The notes under the pieces: model-generated
What the model saw: only the letters and a program-made list of their open reading frames with translations
The model's database searches: none
Told to the model about the DNA's origin: nothing
Translations under genes and position numbers: made by a program
Origin: Mycobacterium lehmannii
GTDB lineage: Bacteria > Actinomycetota > Actinomycetes > Mycobacteriales > Mycobacteriaceae
Reading direction: 5' to 3'
DNA length: 64,000 nt
Assembly: GCF_002245535.1 (NCBI RefSeq)
Contig: NZ_NKCN01000006.1
Coordinates: 1 to 64,000 of the forward strand
Part shown: piece after piece, positions 48,069 through 62,201 of the stretch
Position numbering within the stretch: the stretch's first letter is position 1
How the letters are laid out: each line of letters begins with the position of its first letter

Positions 48069-49703
48069 CTAGGTGACGAGCGAGACGGAGTTGCTGCGGC
48101 GCAGCTTGCCCGACGGTGTCTTCGGGATGGTGCCGGGTCCCAGCACGACGACGTTGCGCGGACGCACGTCGACCTCGCCGACCACCTCGTGGGCGACCTG
48201 CTGCTCGATCCGGCGCACCTCGACGGGATCCTGCCAGGCGTTGGACTCCACGGCGACGGCGAACGTCTCCCGCGAGTGGCCCGCGTCGAGGCGCACCGCG
48301 ACGGCGCATCCCGGCCGGACCCCCTCGACACGGCATGCGGCGCGCTCGATGTCGGTCGGGTAGATGTTGCGGCCGGCCATGATGATCACGTCCTTGACCC
48401 GGCCGCACACGACGATGTTGCCTTCGTCGGTGATGTAGCCGAGGTCGCCGGTGTCGTACCAGCCGTGCTCGTCCTGCGCCGGGATGAATCCGCCCATGGT
48501 GATGTAGCCCGGAGTCAGGGATTCACCGCGAAGCTCGATCACACCGACGCCGCGCGGCGGCATCACGTTGCCCTGCTCGTCGATGACGCGGGCCTCGAGG
48601 TCGCGCAGCAGGGGTCCCAACGAGGCCAGCCGACGGGTGTTGCCCTTGGTCGCGGGCACGGCGCGGCGCAGCGCGGCCAGCAGATCGGCGTCGACCTCGT
48701 CGACCACCAGACCCGCGCCGCACGGAGAGAACGACACCGCCAGCGTGGTCTCGGCCATGCCATAGGCGGGCAGAATGGCGTCGGGCTTCAGACCGAACGG
48801 CTTGCCGGCGTCCAGCAGGTCCTCGACGTCGGCGGGCTCGACGGGCTCGGCGCCCGACAGCGCGAACCGCAGCGTGGACAGGTCGAACTCACCCGGCTTG
48901 GCCTGACGGCGCAACCGCTTGGCGAACAGCGCATAGGCGAAGTTCGGCGCCGCGGTCATCGTGCCCTTGTACTTGTCGATGAGCTTGGCCCACAGCAGGG
49001 TGTCGCGCAGGAAGTCCAGGGGGGTGACCTTGACCAGTTCCGCGCCGAAGTACATCGGGATGGTCAGGAAGCCGACCATGCCCATGTCGTGGAAGCACGG
49101 CAGCCAGCTGACCATGACGTCCTTCTCGACGTCGTACTCGGCGCCGATGAACATCGCCTCGGCGTTGGAGTAGATGTTGCGGTGCGTGATCTGGACCGCC
49201 TTGGGCGAGCCCGTGGAGCCGGAGGTCAGCTGCATCAGCGCCAGATCGTCCTCGCCGACGTCGATCGGGTCGATCGGATCGGAGGCCATCAGGTCCGACA
49301 CGGTGAGGACCGTGATGCCCTGCTCTTGGAGCACCGGGATGGCGACCATGAAGGGTTCGGAGACGATGACGGCCTTGGCCTCGATCATCCGCACCACGTT
49401 CATCGTGTCCTCGGCCCAGACCGCGAGGTCGGTGCGCGGGGTGGGCTGGTGCAGCATGGTCAGGCTGGCGCCGCGCATCCACAGGCCTTGGGCGGTCGGG
49501 GCGATCTCCACGGGGAAGCCGGCCAGCACGCCGACCGCGTCGCCGAGTCCGATACCGGCCTTCTCGAGGCCGCCTGCGATGCAGCGGGCGCGCTCGTGCA
49601 CCTCGCCCCAGGTGTGGCGGACGGGTTCGTACGGTTCACCGGTGACCATGCCCGTCGTCACGGTGCGGGCATTGCGGTACATCTTCTCGGTGAATCGGCT
49701 CAC
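48069..49703 (-). CDS. pks16: fatty-acyl-AMP/CoA ligase (Pks16, Rv1013-like)
   Basis: 544 residues of the adenylate-forming family. The P-loop is [39 protein letters not shown] and the C-terminal lysine in [11 protein letters not shown] are present. Despite the name pks16 in H37Rv, there is no polyketide synthase domain. It activates a carboxylic acid, probably a fatty acid, as acyl-AMP; the acceptor (CoA or a carrier protein) cannot be told. It lies in the Rv1013 position relative to ispE. Confidence 0.85.
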   Translation of the reverse strand: MSRFTEKMYRNARTVTTGMVTGEPYEPVRHTWGEVHERARCIAGGLEKAGIGLGDAVGVLAGFPVEIAPTAQGLWMRGASLTMLHQPTPRTDLAVWAEDTMNVVRMIEAKAVIVSEPFMVAIPVLQEQGITVLTVSDLMASDPIDPIDVGEDDLALMQLTSGSTGSPKAVQITHRNIYSNAEAMFIGAEYDVEKDVMVSWLPCFHDMGMVGFLTIPMYFGAELVKVTPLDFLRDTLLWAKLIDKYKGTMTAAPNFAYALFAKRLRRQAKPGEFDLSTLRFALSGAEPVEPADVEDLLDAGKPFGLKPDAILPAYGMAETTLAVSFSPCGAGLVVDEVDADLLAALRRAVPATKGNTRRLASLGPLLRDLEARVIDEQGNVMPPRGVGVIELRGESLTPGYITMGGFIPAQDEHGWYDTGDLGYITDEGNIVVCGRVKDVIIMAGRNIYPTDIERAACRVEGVRPGCAVAVRLDAGHSRETFAVAVESNAWQDPVEVRRIEQQVAHEVVGEVDVRPRNVVVLGPGTIPKTPSGKLRRSNSVSLVT

Positions 49704-50043
49704 GACACCCTCCTCGGTTCCTGGAGCCGCTGCGCCTGCGGCATGAGGCTCAGCGCAAAAATCCTCGTCATATGCTCCGCCTGATCAGGGATGCGGTCGC
49801 GAAGGCGCGCACACGAGTCGGGAGCGGTTTCGTCTCGAATTGGTGATGCACCGAGGCCTTCGCCATATCCGACGAGGCGCCCACCGAGGTCCCGGCGGGA
49901 AAGAAAGTCGTCTCCGATGCATGACAGCTAATCTTCACCATCGGCCATCTTAGGCAACTCTTAAGTAGCCGCCAAACTCTCGCGATTATTGAGAACTGGG
50001 TCACACCCTCTCGTGACCGAACTGTTCCCCGGGCGACACGAGG
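49704..50043. other. 340-bp intergenic region between ispE and pks16
   Basis: No gene is certain here. The stretch is lower in GC than its surroundings, with CTCAATAATCGCG and GGCAACTCTTAAG. It probably holds the pks16 promoter: on the minus strand TAAGAT lies near 49950. A frame of 57 codons on the minus strand (49768-49941) sits directly behind that TAAGAT with no ribosome site and no recognisable motif. H37Rv has a small gene of unknown function (Rv1012) at this position, but I cannot establish homology. Confidence 0.4.
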
Positions 50044-51018
50044 TCACGCCGAGGTCGACGGCGTCGGCACCACCCGCGCACCCTGGACGGGCCCGCTGGC
50101 CACTCGCACGGTGCGACACACGCCCGCGCCCGCCAACTGCGCGCCGACGTCGACCGCTTGACCCGCCGAGGCGCACAGAAAAGCGCACGTCGGCCCGGAC
50201 CCGGACACGATGCCTGCCAATGCTCCGGCCTCGGTGCCCGCGCGCAGCGTGCGGCGCAACCCCGGATCGAGGCTCAGCGCGGCGGGCTGCAGGTCGTTGC
50301 CGAGCAGCGGGGCGAGTTGAGCCGGATCGCCGGAGGCCAGCGCGGCCAGCACCGGTTCGGCATCCTCGAGGCGCGGCGGTGGTTCGCGATTCGGCCCCGC
50401 AGAGTCGCGCAGCCGGTCGATCTCGGCGAACACCGCCGGCGTCGACAACCCGCCGTCGGCAAAGGCCAGCACCCAGTGAAACGTCGTGCGGGCCAGCACC
50501 GTCGCCAGCTCCTCACCGCGCCCGGTGCCCAACGCGGTCCCCCCGTGCAAGGCGAACGGCACGTCGCTGCCCAGCCGGGCCGCCAGCGCATGCAGATCGC
50601 GGCGCGGCACGCCCAACTCCCACAGCGTGTTCATCGCGACCAGCACCGCCGCCGCGTCAGCGCTACCGCCGGCCATTCCGCCGGCCACCGGGATGGATTT
50701 CTCGATCGAGATCGCAACATCGGGTGCCCGCCCCACGTGTTCGGCCATCAACTCAGCCGCCTGCCACGCGAGGTTGCGCTCGTCGGCGGGCAGCGATTCG
50801 GCCCCTTCACCGGACACTTCCAGCGACAGCATGTCGGCGTTGCTGACGGTGATCTCGTCGAGCAGCGAGACGGCGTGGAACACGGTGGTGAGCTCGTGGT
50901 AGCCGTCGTCGCGGCGGTCACCCACCTCCAGATAGAGGTTGACCTTGCCGGGCACTCGCACGGTGACCGACCCCGTCGGCACCCACTCGGAGGCGGTGTT
51001 CCCGTTCCAGCCCGGCAC
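50044..51018 (-). CDS. ispE: 4-diphosphocytidyl-2-C-methyl-D-erythritol kinase
   Basis: 324 residues, GHMP kinase of the non-mevalonate isoprenoid pathway. [24 protein letters not shown], the ATP loop [23 protein letters not shown] and the late [12 protein letters not shown] are diagnostic. The GTG at 51018 is preceded by TAGTGT (51030-51025) and 6 nt, so the longer start is supported as leaderless. Homologues often start 12 residues later at [10 protein letters not shown]. In H37Rv ispE directly follows ksgA; here a kinase gene is inserted between. Confidence 0.94.
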   Translation of the reverse strand: MPGWNGNTASEWVPTGSVTVRVPGKVNLYLEVGDRRDDGYHELTTVFHAVSLLDEITVSNADMLSLEVSGEGAESLPADERNLAWQAAELMAEHVGRAPDVAISIEKSIPVAGGMAGGSADAAAVLVAMNTLWELGVPRRDLHALAARLGSDVPFALHGGTALGTGRGEELATVLARTTFHWVLAFADGGLSTPAVFAEIDRLRDSAGPNREPPPRLEDAEPVLAALASGDPAQLAPLLGNDLQPAALSLDPGLRRTLRAGTEAGALAGIVSGSGPTCAFLCASAGQAVDVGAQLAGAGVCRTVRVASGPVQGARVVPTPSTSA

Positions 51019-51097
51019 GGCACGACACTATCGAAAGGAGTCGCCGACCAGTCGTCGTGTCGCGAGTCGGCGCAGGAGGCGGCACTAGTGTGAGCTC

Positions 51098-51881
51098 GTG
51101 CTGTCCGCCGGTGACCGGTTCGACGACTACGTGGTCGACGAGGTCCTCGGCCAGGGCGGATCGGCCACGGTCTACCTGGCGCATCCCGCGGACAACCCGC
51201 AGCGGGTGGTCGCGTTGAAGGTCCTCGCCGAACACGCTCGCGATCGAGCGCACGTGGCCCGGCTGCGGCGTGAATTCGAGTTCGCCGACCGGCTCGACCA
51301 CCCTCACATCGTCACCGTGTACGAGCGGGGCCCGGGGTGGCTGACGATGCAGTACGTCGCGGGCGGCGGAGTGCAGAAGCTGCCGACGGTCCCCGACCGC
51401 CTCGCCGCCCTCGGCCAGATCGCCGACGCGCTGGACTACATGCACAACCGCGCGATCGTGCACTGCGACGTCAAACCCGCCAACATCCTGGTCGAGCCCG
51501 ACCGCTCGCACGCCGTGCTGATCGACTTCGGGGTGGCGGTCGAGATCACCGACGACATCGGCCGCCGCCCTTCGCAGGTGGAGGCCTCGCTGCCGTACTC
51601 GGCGCCGGAGCTGATCGCGGGCCGGGCGCCGACAGAAGCCACCGACGAATACGCGCTGGCCTGCACGGCGGTCGAACTGATCACCGGGTCACCGCCGTTT
51701 CGGGACGATTCCCGAGTCGGGTTGGTCGAGGCGCACCTGCATCGCCCGCCACCACGGTTCTCAGCTGAATTCGACTGGCTGCCACGCACCTTCGACTCGA
51801 TCGTGGCCAAAGCCCTGGCGAAGGCGCCCGCGGACCGCTACCAGTCGTGCCGGGAGTTCGTCGCGCTGATCGTGCGTGCGG

Positions 51882-51895
<14 letters not shown>
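51098..51895 (+). CDS. soluble serine/threonine protein kinase
   Basis: 265 residues, a bare Hanks-type kinase domain. The glycine loop is [12 protein letters not shown], Lys41 in VALKVL is the ATP lysine, HCDVKPAN holds D124 and K126, and DFG holds D143. [11 protein letters not shown] and [13 protein letters not shown] follow. There is no membrane helix, PASTA or other sensor domain, unlike most mycobacterial Pkn proteins. The activation segment is short, with Thr and Ser before the APE motif. TAGTGT (51086-51091) lies 6 nt before GTG 51098 (leaderless). It is inserted on the opposite strand between ispE and ksgA, converging on ksgA with a 14-bp overlap. Confidence 0.88.
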
Positions 51896-53932
<2,037 letters not shown>

Positions 53933-54004
53933 CTATCGGACGGAACTCCGCGCCCTTGCGGTGCTTCGCTTTCGGTCACAGCACGGTAACGGAGAGGCCT
54001 CGAG

Positions 54005-54853
54005 TCAGCAACTCGCAAGGCCGTACGCGCGCTCGGCTGTGGTGGTGGTTTCGCGTGCGACGGCCTCCGCCGGCTTACCGACGATCTCCGCCACCGCCCG
54101 CACAGTGTAGGGAAGGCAGTACGGCTCGTTGGGCGCGCCGCGGTACGGGTGGGGCGTCAGGAACGGCGCGTCGGTCTCGACCAGCATTTGCCCGGGCGGA
54201 ATCAGCTGTGCGGCTTCGCGCAGGGCTCGGGCGTTCTTGAAGCTGACGGTGCCCGACAGGCTCAGTAGCCAGCCCTGGTCGATGCACCGACGCGCCATCT
54301 CCGGTCCCGAGGAGAAGCAGTGGAAGATCACGATGTCAGGGGCGCCCTCGGCGGCCAGCACGTCGAGCACTTGGTCGTCGGCCTCACGGTTGTGGATCAT
54401 CAGCGGCTTACCGGTCCGCTTGGCGAGGTCGATGTGCCAGGCGAACGCGTCCCGTTGGGTGGCCGGTTCCGCGCAGCCTTCAAGCTTGCCGGGCCAGTAA
54501 AGGTCGAGGCCGGTCTCGCCGATCGCGACGACGCGGGGATGCCCGGCCAGTCGCTCCACGACGGTCTTGGCCTCGTCGGTCAGGGCGTCGGCCCGCGTCG
54601 GATGCAGGGCGACGGCGGCGTAGACCCGCTCGTCGGCGTCGGCGGCCTCGGTGGCCCAGCGCGCGGAGTCGAGGTCGTCGGCGATGGTGACGACGGCCCG
54701 GACGCCGACCGCTGCCGCGCGGTCGACGATCGCGGTGACCTCGGCCGCGTCCGACGCACCGCATGCGTCGAGATGGGTGTGCGCGTCGATCAGCGGGCTC
54801 AGCGGATCCGGAGCGGGGGGCCGCTCCCTTCCGCCTGAGCGCTTCGCGTTCAC
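54005..54853 (-). CDS. tatD: TatD-family metal-dependent DNase
   Basis: 282 residues from GTG 54853. The frame is open for more than a kilobase upstream through metG, but that part is antisense shadow. LIDAHTHLDACG supplies the first metal ligands. VVAIGETGLDLYW, FHCFSSG and LLVETDAPFLTPHP complete the TatD pattern. It is a 3'-5' nuclease or a quality-control hydrolase. TATGGT (54865-54860) and 6 nt precede the GTG. A second GTG lies at 54859. It matches Rv1008. Confidence 0.92.
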   Translation of the reverse strand: MNAKRSGGRERPPAPDPLSPLIDAHTHLDACGASDAAEVTAIVDRAAAVGVRAVVTIADDLDSARWATEAADADERVYAAVALHPTRADALTDEAKTVVERLAGHPRVVAIGETGLDLYWPGKLEGCAEPATQRDAFAWHIDLAKRTGKPLMIHNREADDQVLDVLAAEGAPDIVIFHCFSSGPEMARRCIDQGWLLSLSGTVSFKNARALREAAQLIPPGQMLVETDAPFLTPHPYRGAPNEPYCLPYTVRAVAEIVGKPAEAVARETTTTAERAYGLASC

Positions 54854-54859
54854 TGCCAC

Positions 54860-54869
54860 ACCATAAGCT
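54860..54869. promoter_or_regulatory. overlapping divergent -10 hexamers of tatD and metG
   Basis: Only 24 bp separate the divergent start codons. Minus-strand TATGGT (54865-54860) is 6 nt from the tatD GTG. Plus-strand TAAGCT (54864-54869) is 8 nt from the metG ATG. The hexamers share 2 bp, so the two promoters cannot be occupied at once. Confidence 0.55.
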
Positions 54870-54877
54870 GAGTTGAA

Positions 54878-57819
<2,942 letters not shown>

Positions 57820-57825
57820 CATCGA

Positions 57826-57841
57826 TGTGACGCGCGTCACA
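57826..57841. promoter_or_regulatory. CRP-type palindrome upstream of the first oxidoreductase gene
   Basis: TGTGACGCGCGTCACA is a perfect palindrome matching the mycobacterial CRP (Rv3676) consensus TGTGA-N6-TCACA. It lies 7 bp after gdhA and 38 bp before the oxidoreductase ATG, overlapping the upstream flank of the ECF41-type promoter. Its right half also resembles the -35 motif TGTCACA, so part of it could be a decayed promoter. Confidence 0.55.
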
Positions 57842-57844
57842 AAC

Positions 57845-57871
57845 TGTCACGCCCCGGCGCCGGCCGGTGTC
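57845..57871 (+). promoter_or_regulatory. ECF41-type promoter, module 1
   Basis: TGTCACG-N16-TGTC, followed by TAGAGG. It fits the published ECF41 pattern (-35 TGTCACA, -10 CGTC) except for one base in each element. It ends 8 nt before the ATG of the oxidoreductase gene. A nearly identical element precedes the second module. Confidence 0.68.
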
Positions 57872-57879
57872 TAGAGGGC

Positions 57880-59079
57880 ATGACTGATTTCAACGCACGC
57901 ACAGAATCCACCGCCCACACCCGCGTCGTCGTCCTCGGCGGCGGCTACTCCGGAATCCTGGCGGCCAACCACCTGCGGATGCGCGCCGACGTCGACGTCA
58001 CGGTGGTCAACCCCAGACCGAAGTTCGTCGAACGGATTCGGCTCCACCAGCTGGTGGCCGCCGGTTACGACGCCGGAGTCGACTACGGCACGCTGCTCGG
58101 CGAAGGCATCCGGCTCGTCGTCGACACCGCGACGCGCATCGACACCGCCGCGCGCACCGTGCGTCTGGCGTCCGGGCGCGAACTCGACTACGACTACGTC
58201 ATCTACGCCGTCGGCAGCACCGGCACGGTGCCGAAAACCATCCCCGGCGCGGCCGAGTTCGCCTACCCAATAGCGGAATTCGAGCAGGCACAGCGACTGC
58301 GCACCGCACTGGAGCGGTTGCATCCCGCAGCACCCGTCACCGTCGTGGGGGCAGGACTGACGGGCATCGAGACCGCCTCGGAACTCGCCGAGCAGGGCCG
58401 CAACGTGACGCTGGTCTGCGGCGGGCGCCTTGCACCGTCGCTGTCCGAACCTGGCCGGCGCTCCACCGCCAAGGCGCTTGCCAAGCTCGGCGTGACGGTC
58501 ATGGAGGCCGACGTGGTCACCGAGGTACGCGCCGGCGCGGTGGTTTTCGCCGACGGAGCGGTGCGCCCGAGTGCGATCACCGTCTGGACCGCCGGGTTCG
58601 GTGTTCCTGAACTCGCGGCGGCGAGCGGACTGCGTACCGACGCGATCGGTCGCCTCATCACCGACGAGACACTGACGAGCGTGGACGACGAGCGTATCGT
58701 CGCGGCCGGTGACTGCGCGGCTCCGTCAGATCAGCCGCTGCGGATGTGCTGTGCCACGGCAACGCAACTCGCTCCGCAGGCGGCGAATACCGTGCTGAGC
58801 CGCATCGCGGGCACGACGCCCGCCGCATTCGAGTACGCGTACACCGGATCCTGCATCAGCCTGGGGCGCCGCACCGCGACGCTGCAGTTCACCCGCAAGG
58901 ACGACACCACGGTGGACGTCTACCTCGCGGGTCGGGCCGTCGCCAAGTTCAAAGAGGCGGTCTGCAAGGGCACCCTGTGGGCGATGCGGCGCTCGGCGCG
59001 CAAGCCGGCCTGGACGTTCTGGCTCAAGGGCGGCCCCCGTCCCCAGCAGCCGGTTCCCGCTGCGAAGGTGGTCACGTAG
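57880..59079 (+). CDS. FAD-dependent NAD(P)H oxidoreductase (NDH-2-like), module 1
   Basis: 399 residues. The FAD-binding motif is LGGGYSG (19-25). The NAD(P)H-binding motif is VVGAGLTGIETASELAE. DYVIYAVGSTG and the late AAGDCAAPSDQP (FAD contact) fit the NDH-2/AIF-like family. The typical C-terminal membrane anchor of NDH-2 is not obvious, so it is probably soluble or peripheral. Its stop is 2 bp before the sigma-factor gene. It is probably the main target of that ECF41 sigma factor. A clear paralogue lies at 60115-61290. Confidence 0.85.
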   Translation: MTDFNARTESTAHTRVVVLGGGYSGILAANHLRMRADVDVTVVNPRPKFVERIRLHQLVAAGYDAGVDYGTLLGEGIRLVVDTATRIDTAARTVRLASGRELDYDYVIYAVGSTGTVPKTIPGAAEFAYPIAEFEQAQRLRTALERLHPAAPVTVVGAGLTGIETASELAEQGRNVTLVCGGRLAPSLSEPGRRSTAKALAKLGVTVMEADVVTEVRAGAVVFADGAVRPSAITVWTAGFGVPELAAASGLRTDAIGRLITDETLTSVDDERIVAAGDCAAPSDQPLRMCCATATQLAPQAANTVLSRIAGTTPAAFEYAYTGSCISLGRRTATLQFTRKDDTTVDVYLAGRAVAKFKEAVCKGTLWAMRRSARKPAWTFWLKGGPRPQQPVPAAKVVT

Positions 59080-59081
59080 AG

Positions 59082-59987
59082 GTGACCACCACACCGGGAG
59101 ACCATGCCGAGCGGTTCACCGTCCTTCGGCCGCTGTTGTTCACGATCGCCTACGAGATCCTGGGCAGCGCAACCGAATCCGACGATGTGCTGCAGGACAG
59201 CTATCTCCGCTGGGCCGACGTCGATCTGAGCACCGTGCGCGATACGAAGTCGTATCTCGCGCAGTTGGTGACCCGCGAGGCGCTCAACGCGCTGCGCGCC
59301 AGGTCACGTCGCCGCGAGGAGTACATCGGTCCGTGGCTGCCGGAGCCGCTGTTACTCGAGTCACGCGATGCATCTTCTGATGTCGTGCTGGCCGAATCGG
59401 TGTCGATGGCGATGCTGGTGCTGCTCGAGACGCTGACCCCCGACGAGCGCGCGGTGTTCGTGCTGCGTGAGGTATTCGGCTTCGAGTACGACGAGATCGC
59501 GGGCGCGGTGGGCAGATCCGCGTCGACCGTGCGCCAGATGGCGTACCGCGCCCGTGAACACGTCCACGCGCGGCGAAACCGCTTCGGCCCGGTAGACGAA
59601 CAGCGGACCGAGCAGATCACCGAACAGTTCCTGGCCGCGGCGGCCACCGGTGACATCGACGGCCTGATGTCGCTACTGTCGCCCGGGGTCACCTGGACCG
59701 CGGACCACGGCGGCAAGGCCACCGCGATTCGCAGGCCGGTCGTCGGCGCCCGCAGGGTGGCCGCGCTCATGGCACGGCTGTTCGAGGTGGCCAAACAGAC
59801 ACCGGAGATGCGCTTCGAGACGGCGGTCTACAACAGTGCGCCCGCATTCGTGGTCTACACCGGCGATCACCTCGAGGGACTGTTCGTGTTCGAGGTGATC
59901 GAGGACAAGATCACCAACCTCTACGCCATGCGTAACCCGGACAAGCTGGCGGGCATCACGATCCCCCGCAGCATCAGCCGTCAGTGA
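59082..59987 (+). CDS. ECF41-type (SigJ-like) RNA polymerase sigma factor, module 1
   Basis: 301 residues from GTG 59082. Region 2 is LRPLLFTIAYEILGSATESDDVLQDSYLRW, and region 4 is LTPDERAVFVLREVFGFEYDEIAGAVGRSASTVRQMAYRAREH. The linker holds the ECF41 motif WLPEP (85-89). The SnoaL-like C-terminal domain has DHGGK and ends with NPDKL (285-289), both ECF41 hallmarks. This domain replaces an anti-sigma factor and tunes activity from within the protein. There is no separate anti-sigma gene here. The partner gene is the oxidoreductase 2 bp upstream. Confidence 0.9.
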   Translation: MTTTPGDHAERFTVLRPLLFTIAYEILGSATESDDVLQDSYLRWADVDLSTVRDTKSYLAQLVTREALNALRARSRRREEYIGPWLPEPLLLESRDASSDVVLAESVSMAMLVLLETLTPDERAVFVLREVFGFEYDEIAGAVGRSASTVRQMAYRAREHVHARRNRFGPVDEQRTEQITEQFLAAAATGDIDGLMSLLSPGVTWTADHGGKATAIRRPVVGARRVAALMARLFEVAKQTPEMRFETAVYNSAPAFVVYTGDHLEGLFVFEVIEDKITNLYAMRNPDKLAGITIPRSISRQ

Positions 59988-60011
59988 CCTCTGCCACATT
60001 CGCCGTCGAGA

Positions 60012-60038
60012 TGTCACACTGCGGGGATGCCCGGTGTC
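60012..60038 (+). promoter_or_regulatory. ECF41-type promoter, module 2
   Basis: TGTCACA-N16-TGTC followed by TCGAGG. The -35 matches the published ECF41 motif exactly. Spacing and the CCGGTGTCTnGAGG environment are the same as in module 1. It lies 76 bp upstream of the oxidoreductase ATG at 60115. Confidence 0.72.
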
Positions 60039-60114
60039 TCGAGGTCAGACCGGCTCTGAGCCGAACCGCCACCCCGGCGGCCGCGGCAGGCCGGATGACC
60101 CGAGGAGATCGAAG

Positions 60115-61290
60115 ATGACCGAGCCCAGCACCCACGTCGTTGTGATCGGCGGCGGTTACGCCGGCGTGATGGCCGCCAATCGCCTCGCCCCGCACGCCCG
60201 CGTGACGCTGGTGAACCCGCGTGCCGAGTTCGTCGAACGGATCCGCCTGCACCAGTTGGTCGCCGGCAACGACGACGCTGTCGCCGACTACTCGGCCGTG
60301 CTGTCGCCCGCCGTGCAGATCGTCGTCGACGGAGCTTCACGGATCAATGCGGCCGCCCGCACCGTCACGCTGACGTCCGGTGCGTCGTTGCCCTACGACT
60401 ATCTGGTGTACGCCGTCGGCAGCACGGGCACCGTTCCGGCGGCGGTGCCGGGGGCCGCCGAATTCGCCTACCCCCTCAGTGAATTGGAGCAGGCACAGCG
60501 GCTGACCGCGCGGATGGCCGACGTTCGGCAGTCGGCGCCGGTTGTCGTGGTCGGCGGCGGGTTGACCGGGATCGAGACCGCGGCAGAGCTGGCCGAGACG
60601 GGTCGCCCCGTCACGCTGGTGACAGATGTCCTCGGGCCTTCGCTGGCGGCCAGCGGGCGCCGATCGGTGGCCAAGCGGTTGGCCAAGTTGGGCGTCGTCG
60701 TCGTCGAGGGCAGCGCCGTCGCGGAAGTCACGGGCGACCGGGTCGTGGTGGCCGACGGCCGCGAGGTGCCGAGCGCGGTGACGGTGTGGACCGCCGGATT
60801 CGGCGTGCCGGGTCTGGCCGCCGCCAGCGGCCTGGCCACCGACGAGCTCGGACGGCTCCTCACCGACGAAACGCTGACCAGCGTCGACGACGTGCGCATC
60901 GTGGGCGCAGGAGATGCGGCTTCACCGTCGGACGTGCCGTGGCGCATGAGCTGCCAGGCCGCCCTTCCGCTCGGCGCGCAAGCCGCCAACACGGTGCTGG
61001 CGCGGCTCGCCGGACAGGACCCCGCCACCGTGAACCACGCGATGGCCGGGCAGTGCATCAGCCTGGGCCGCAACGCAGGTACGTTCCAGTTCGCCGACGT
61101 CGATGACACCCCACGTCGGTGGTACATCGGCGGTCGCACCGGTGCCCTGGTCAAAGAGCAGGTGTGCCGCTTGACGTTGAAGTGGATCCGCGGCGAGGCC
61201 GACAAGCCGGGCTCCTACACCTGGAAGACGAACCCGCGCCGCGAGCACGTGGTGGTGTCGGCACAGAGTGAAAAGTCGGCGATCCGATGA
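60115..61290 (+). CDS. FAD-dependent NAD(P)H oxidoreductase (NDH-2-like), module 2
   Basis: 391 residues from ATG 60115, preceded by GAGGAGAT. The frame is open to 60034, but that start lies inside the promoter. The FAD motif is IGGGYAG (11-17). VVGGGLTGIETAAELAE and VGAGDAASPSDVP follow. It is colinear with the module 1 enzyme (AEFVERIRLHQLVAGNDDAVADY against the same block there). It overlaps the second sigma-factor gene as ATGA. Electron acceptor unknown. Confidence 0.85.
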   Translation: MTEPSTHVVVIGGGYAGVMAANRLAPHARVTLVNPRAEFVERIRLHQLVAGNDDAVADYSAVLSPAVQIVVDGASRINAAARTVTLTSGASLPYDYLVYAVGSTGTVPAAVPGAAEFAYPLSELEQAQRLTARMADVRQSAPVVVVGGGLTGIETAAELAETGRPVTLVTDVLGPSLAASGRRSVAKRLAKLGVVVVEGSAVAEVTGDRVVVADGREVPSAVTVWTAGFGVPGLAAASGLATDELGRLLTDETLTSVDDVRIVGAGDAASPSDVPWRMSCQAALPLGAQAANTVLARLAGQDPATVNHAMAGQCISLGRNAGTFQFADVDDTPRRWYIGGRTGALVKEQVCRLTLKWIRGEADKPGSYTWKTNPRREHVVVSAQSEKSAIR

Positions 61291-62189
61291 GCGACACGGG
61301 TGACGAACACGCCGAACGGTTCACGGTGCTGCGTCCGCTGCTGTTCACGATCGCCTACGAGATCACCGGCAGCGCAACCGAAGCCGACGACGTGCTGCAG
61401 GAGAGTTACCTGCGCTGGGCCGAGGTGGACCTCGCCAAGGTGCACGACACCAAGGCCTACCTCGCCCAGCTCGTCACCCGCCAGTCGCTCAACGCGCTGC
61501 GCGCACAGTCGCGGAGGCGCGAGGAGTACGTCGGCCCGTGGCTGCCCGAACCGCTGCTGCTCGACGCACATGACCCGTCATCGGATGTCGTTCTCGCCGA
61601 GTCGGTCTCGATGGCGATGCTGGTCGTGTTGGAGACCCTGAGCCCGGACGAGCGCGCGGTGTTCGTGTTGCGCGAGGTGTTCGGTTTCGGACACGACGAG
61701 ATCGCCGAGGCGGTGGGCAAGTCGGCGGCGGCCGTGCGACAGATGGCGCACCGAGCCCGCGAACACGTGCAGTCGCGGCGGAAGCGGTTCGAGCCCGTCG
61801 ATCCCAAGGTGTCGATGGAGATCACGGAGCGGTTCTTCGCGGCCGCGTCCTCCGGTGACGTCGATGCGCTGCTCGAGATGCTGACCGATGACGTCCAGTG
61901 GACCGCCGACTCGGCGGGCAAGGTCAGCGCGGCGCGGCGGCCGGTGGTCGGTGCCGACAAGGTCGCGCGGGTGCTCATCGGGCTGGTGCGGGTGGCGGGC
62001 GAGGCCGGCCGGGTGGAACCGGCGATGTACAACAACGCGCCCGCGCTCAAGCTCTACTTGGGCGACCACTTCGAGGGGCTCATCAACCTCGAGATCACCG
62101 ATGGCCGGATCTCGCACTTCTACGTGATGCGCAACCCGGACAAGTTGACCGGGGTGGAGATCCCGCGGGAAGTCACGCGGAGCATCTGA
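61287..62189 (+). CDS. ECF41-type (SigJ-like) RNA polymerase sigma factor, module 2
   Basis: 300 residues. It has the same architecture as the module 1 factor: WLPEP at 85-89, DSAGK in the SnoaL-like domain and NPDKL at 283-287. Regions 2 and 4 are closely similar (AERFTVLRPLLFTIAYEI is shared exactly). ATG 61287 overlaps the oxidoreductase stop, so the two proteins are made in a coupled way. Because the recognition regions and both promoters are so alike, the two factors probably cross-talk. Confidence 0.9.
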   Translation: MSDTGDEHAERFTVLRPLLFTIAYEITGSATEADDVLQESYLRWAEVDLAKVHDTKAYLAQLVTRQSLNALRAQSRRREEYVGPWLPEPLLLDAHDPSSDVVLAESVSMAMLVVLETLSPDERAVFVLREVFGFGHDEIAEAVGKSAAAVRQMAHRAREHVQSRRKRFEPVDPKVSMEITERFFAAASSGDVDALLEMLTDDVQWTADSAGKVSAARRPVVGADKVARVLIGLVRVAGEAGRVEPAMYNNAPALKLYLGDHFEGLINLEITDGRISHFYVMRNPDKLTGVEIPREVTRSI

Positions 62190-62201
62190 CAAGCTGAGTC
62201 G

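Noticed and set aside
47599..49784. 730-codon plus-strand frame opposite the ABC ATPase and pks16
   Set aside because: It is the shadow of two well-supported minus-strand genes and contains no domain.
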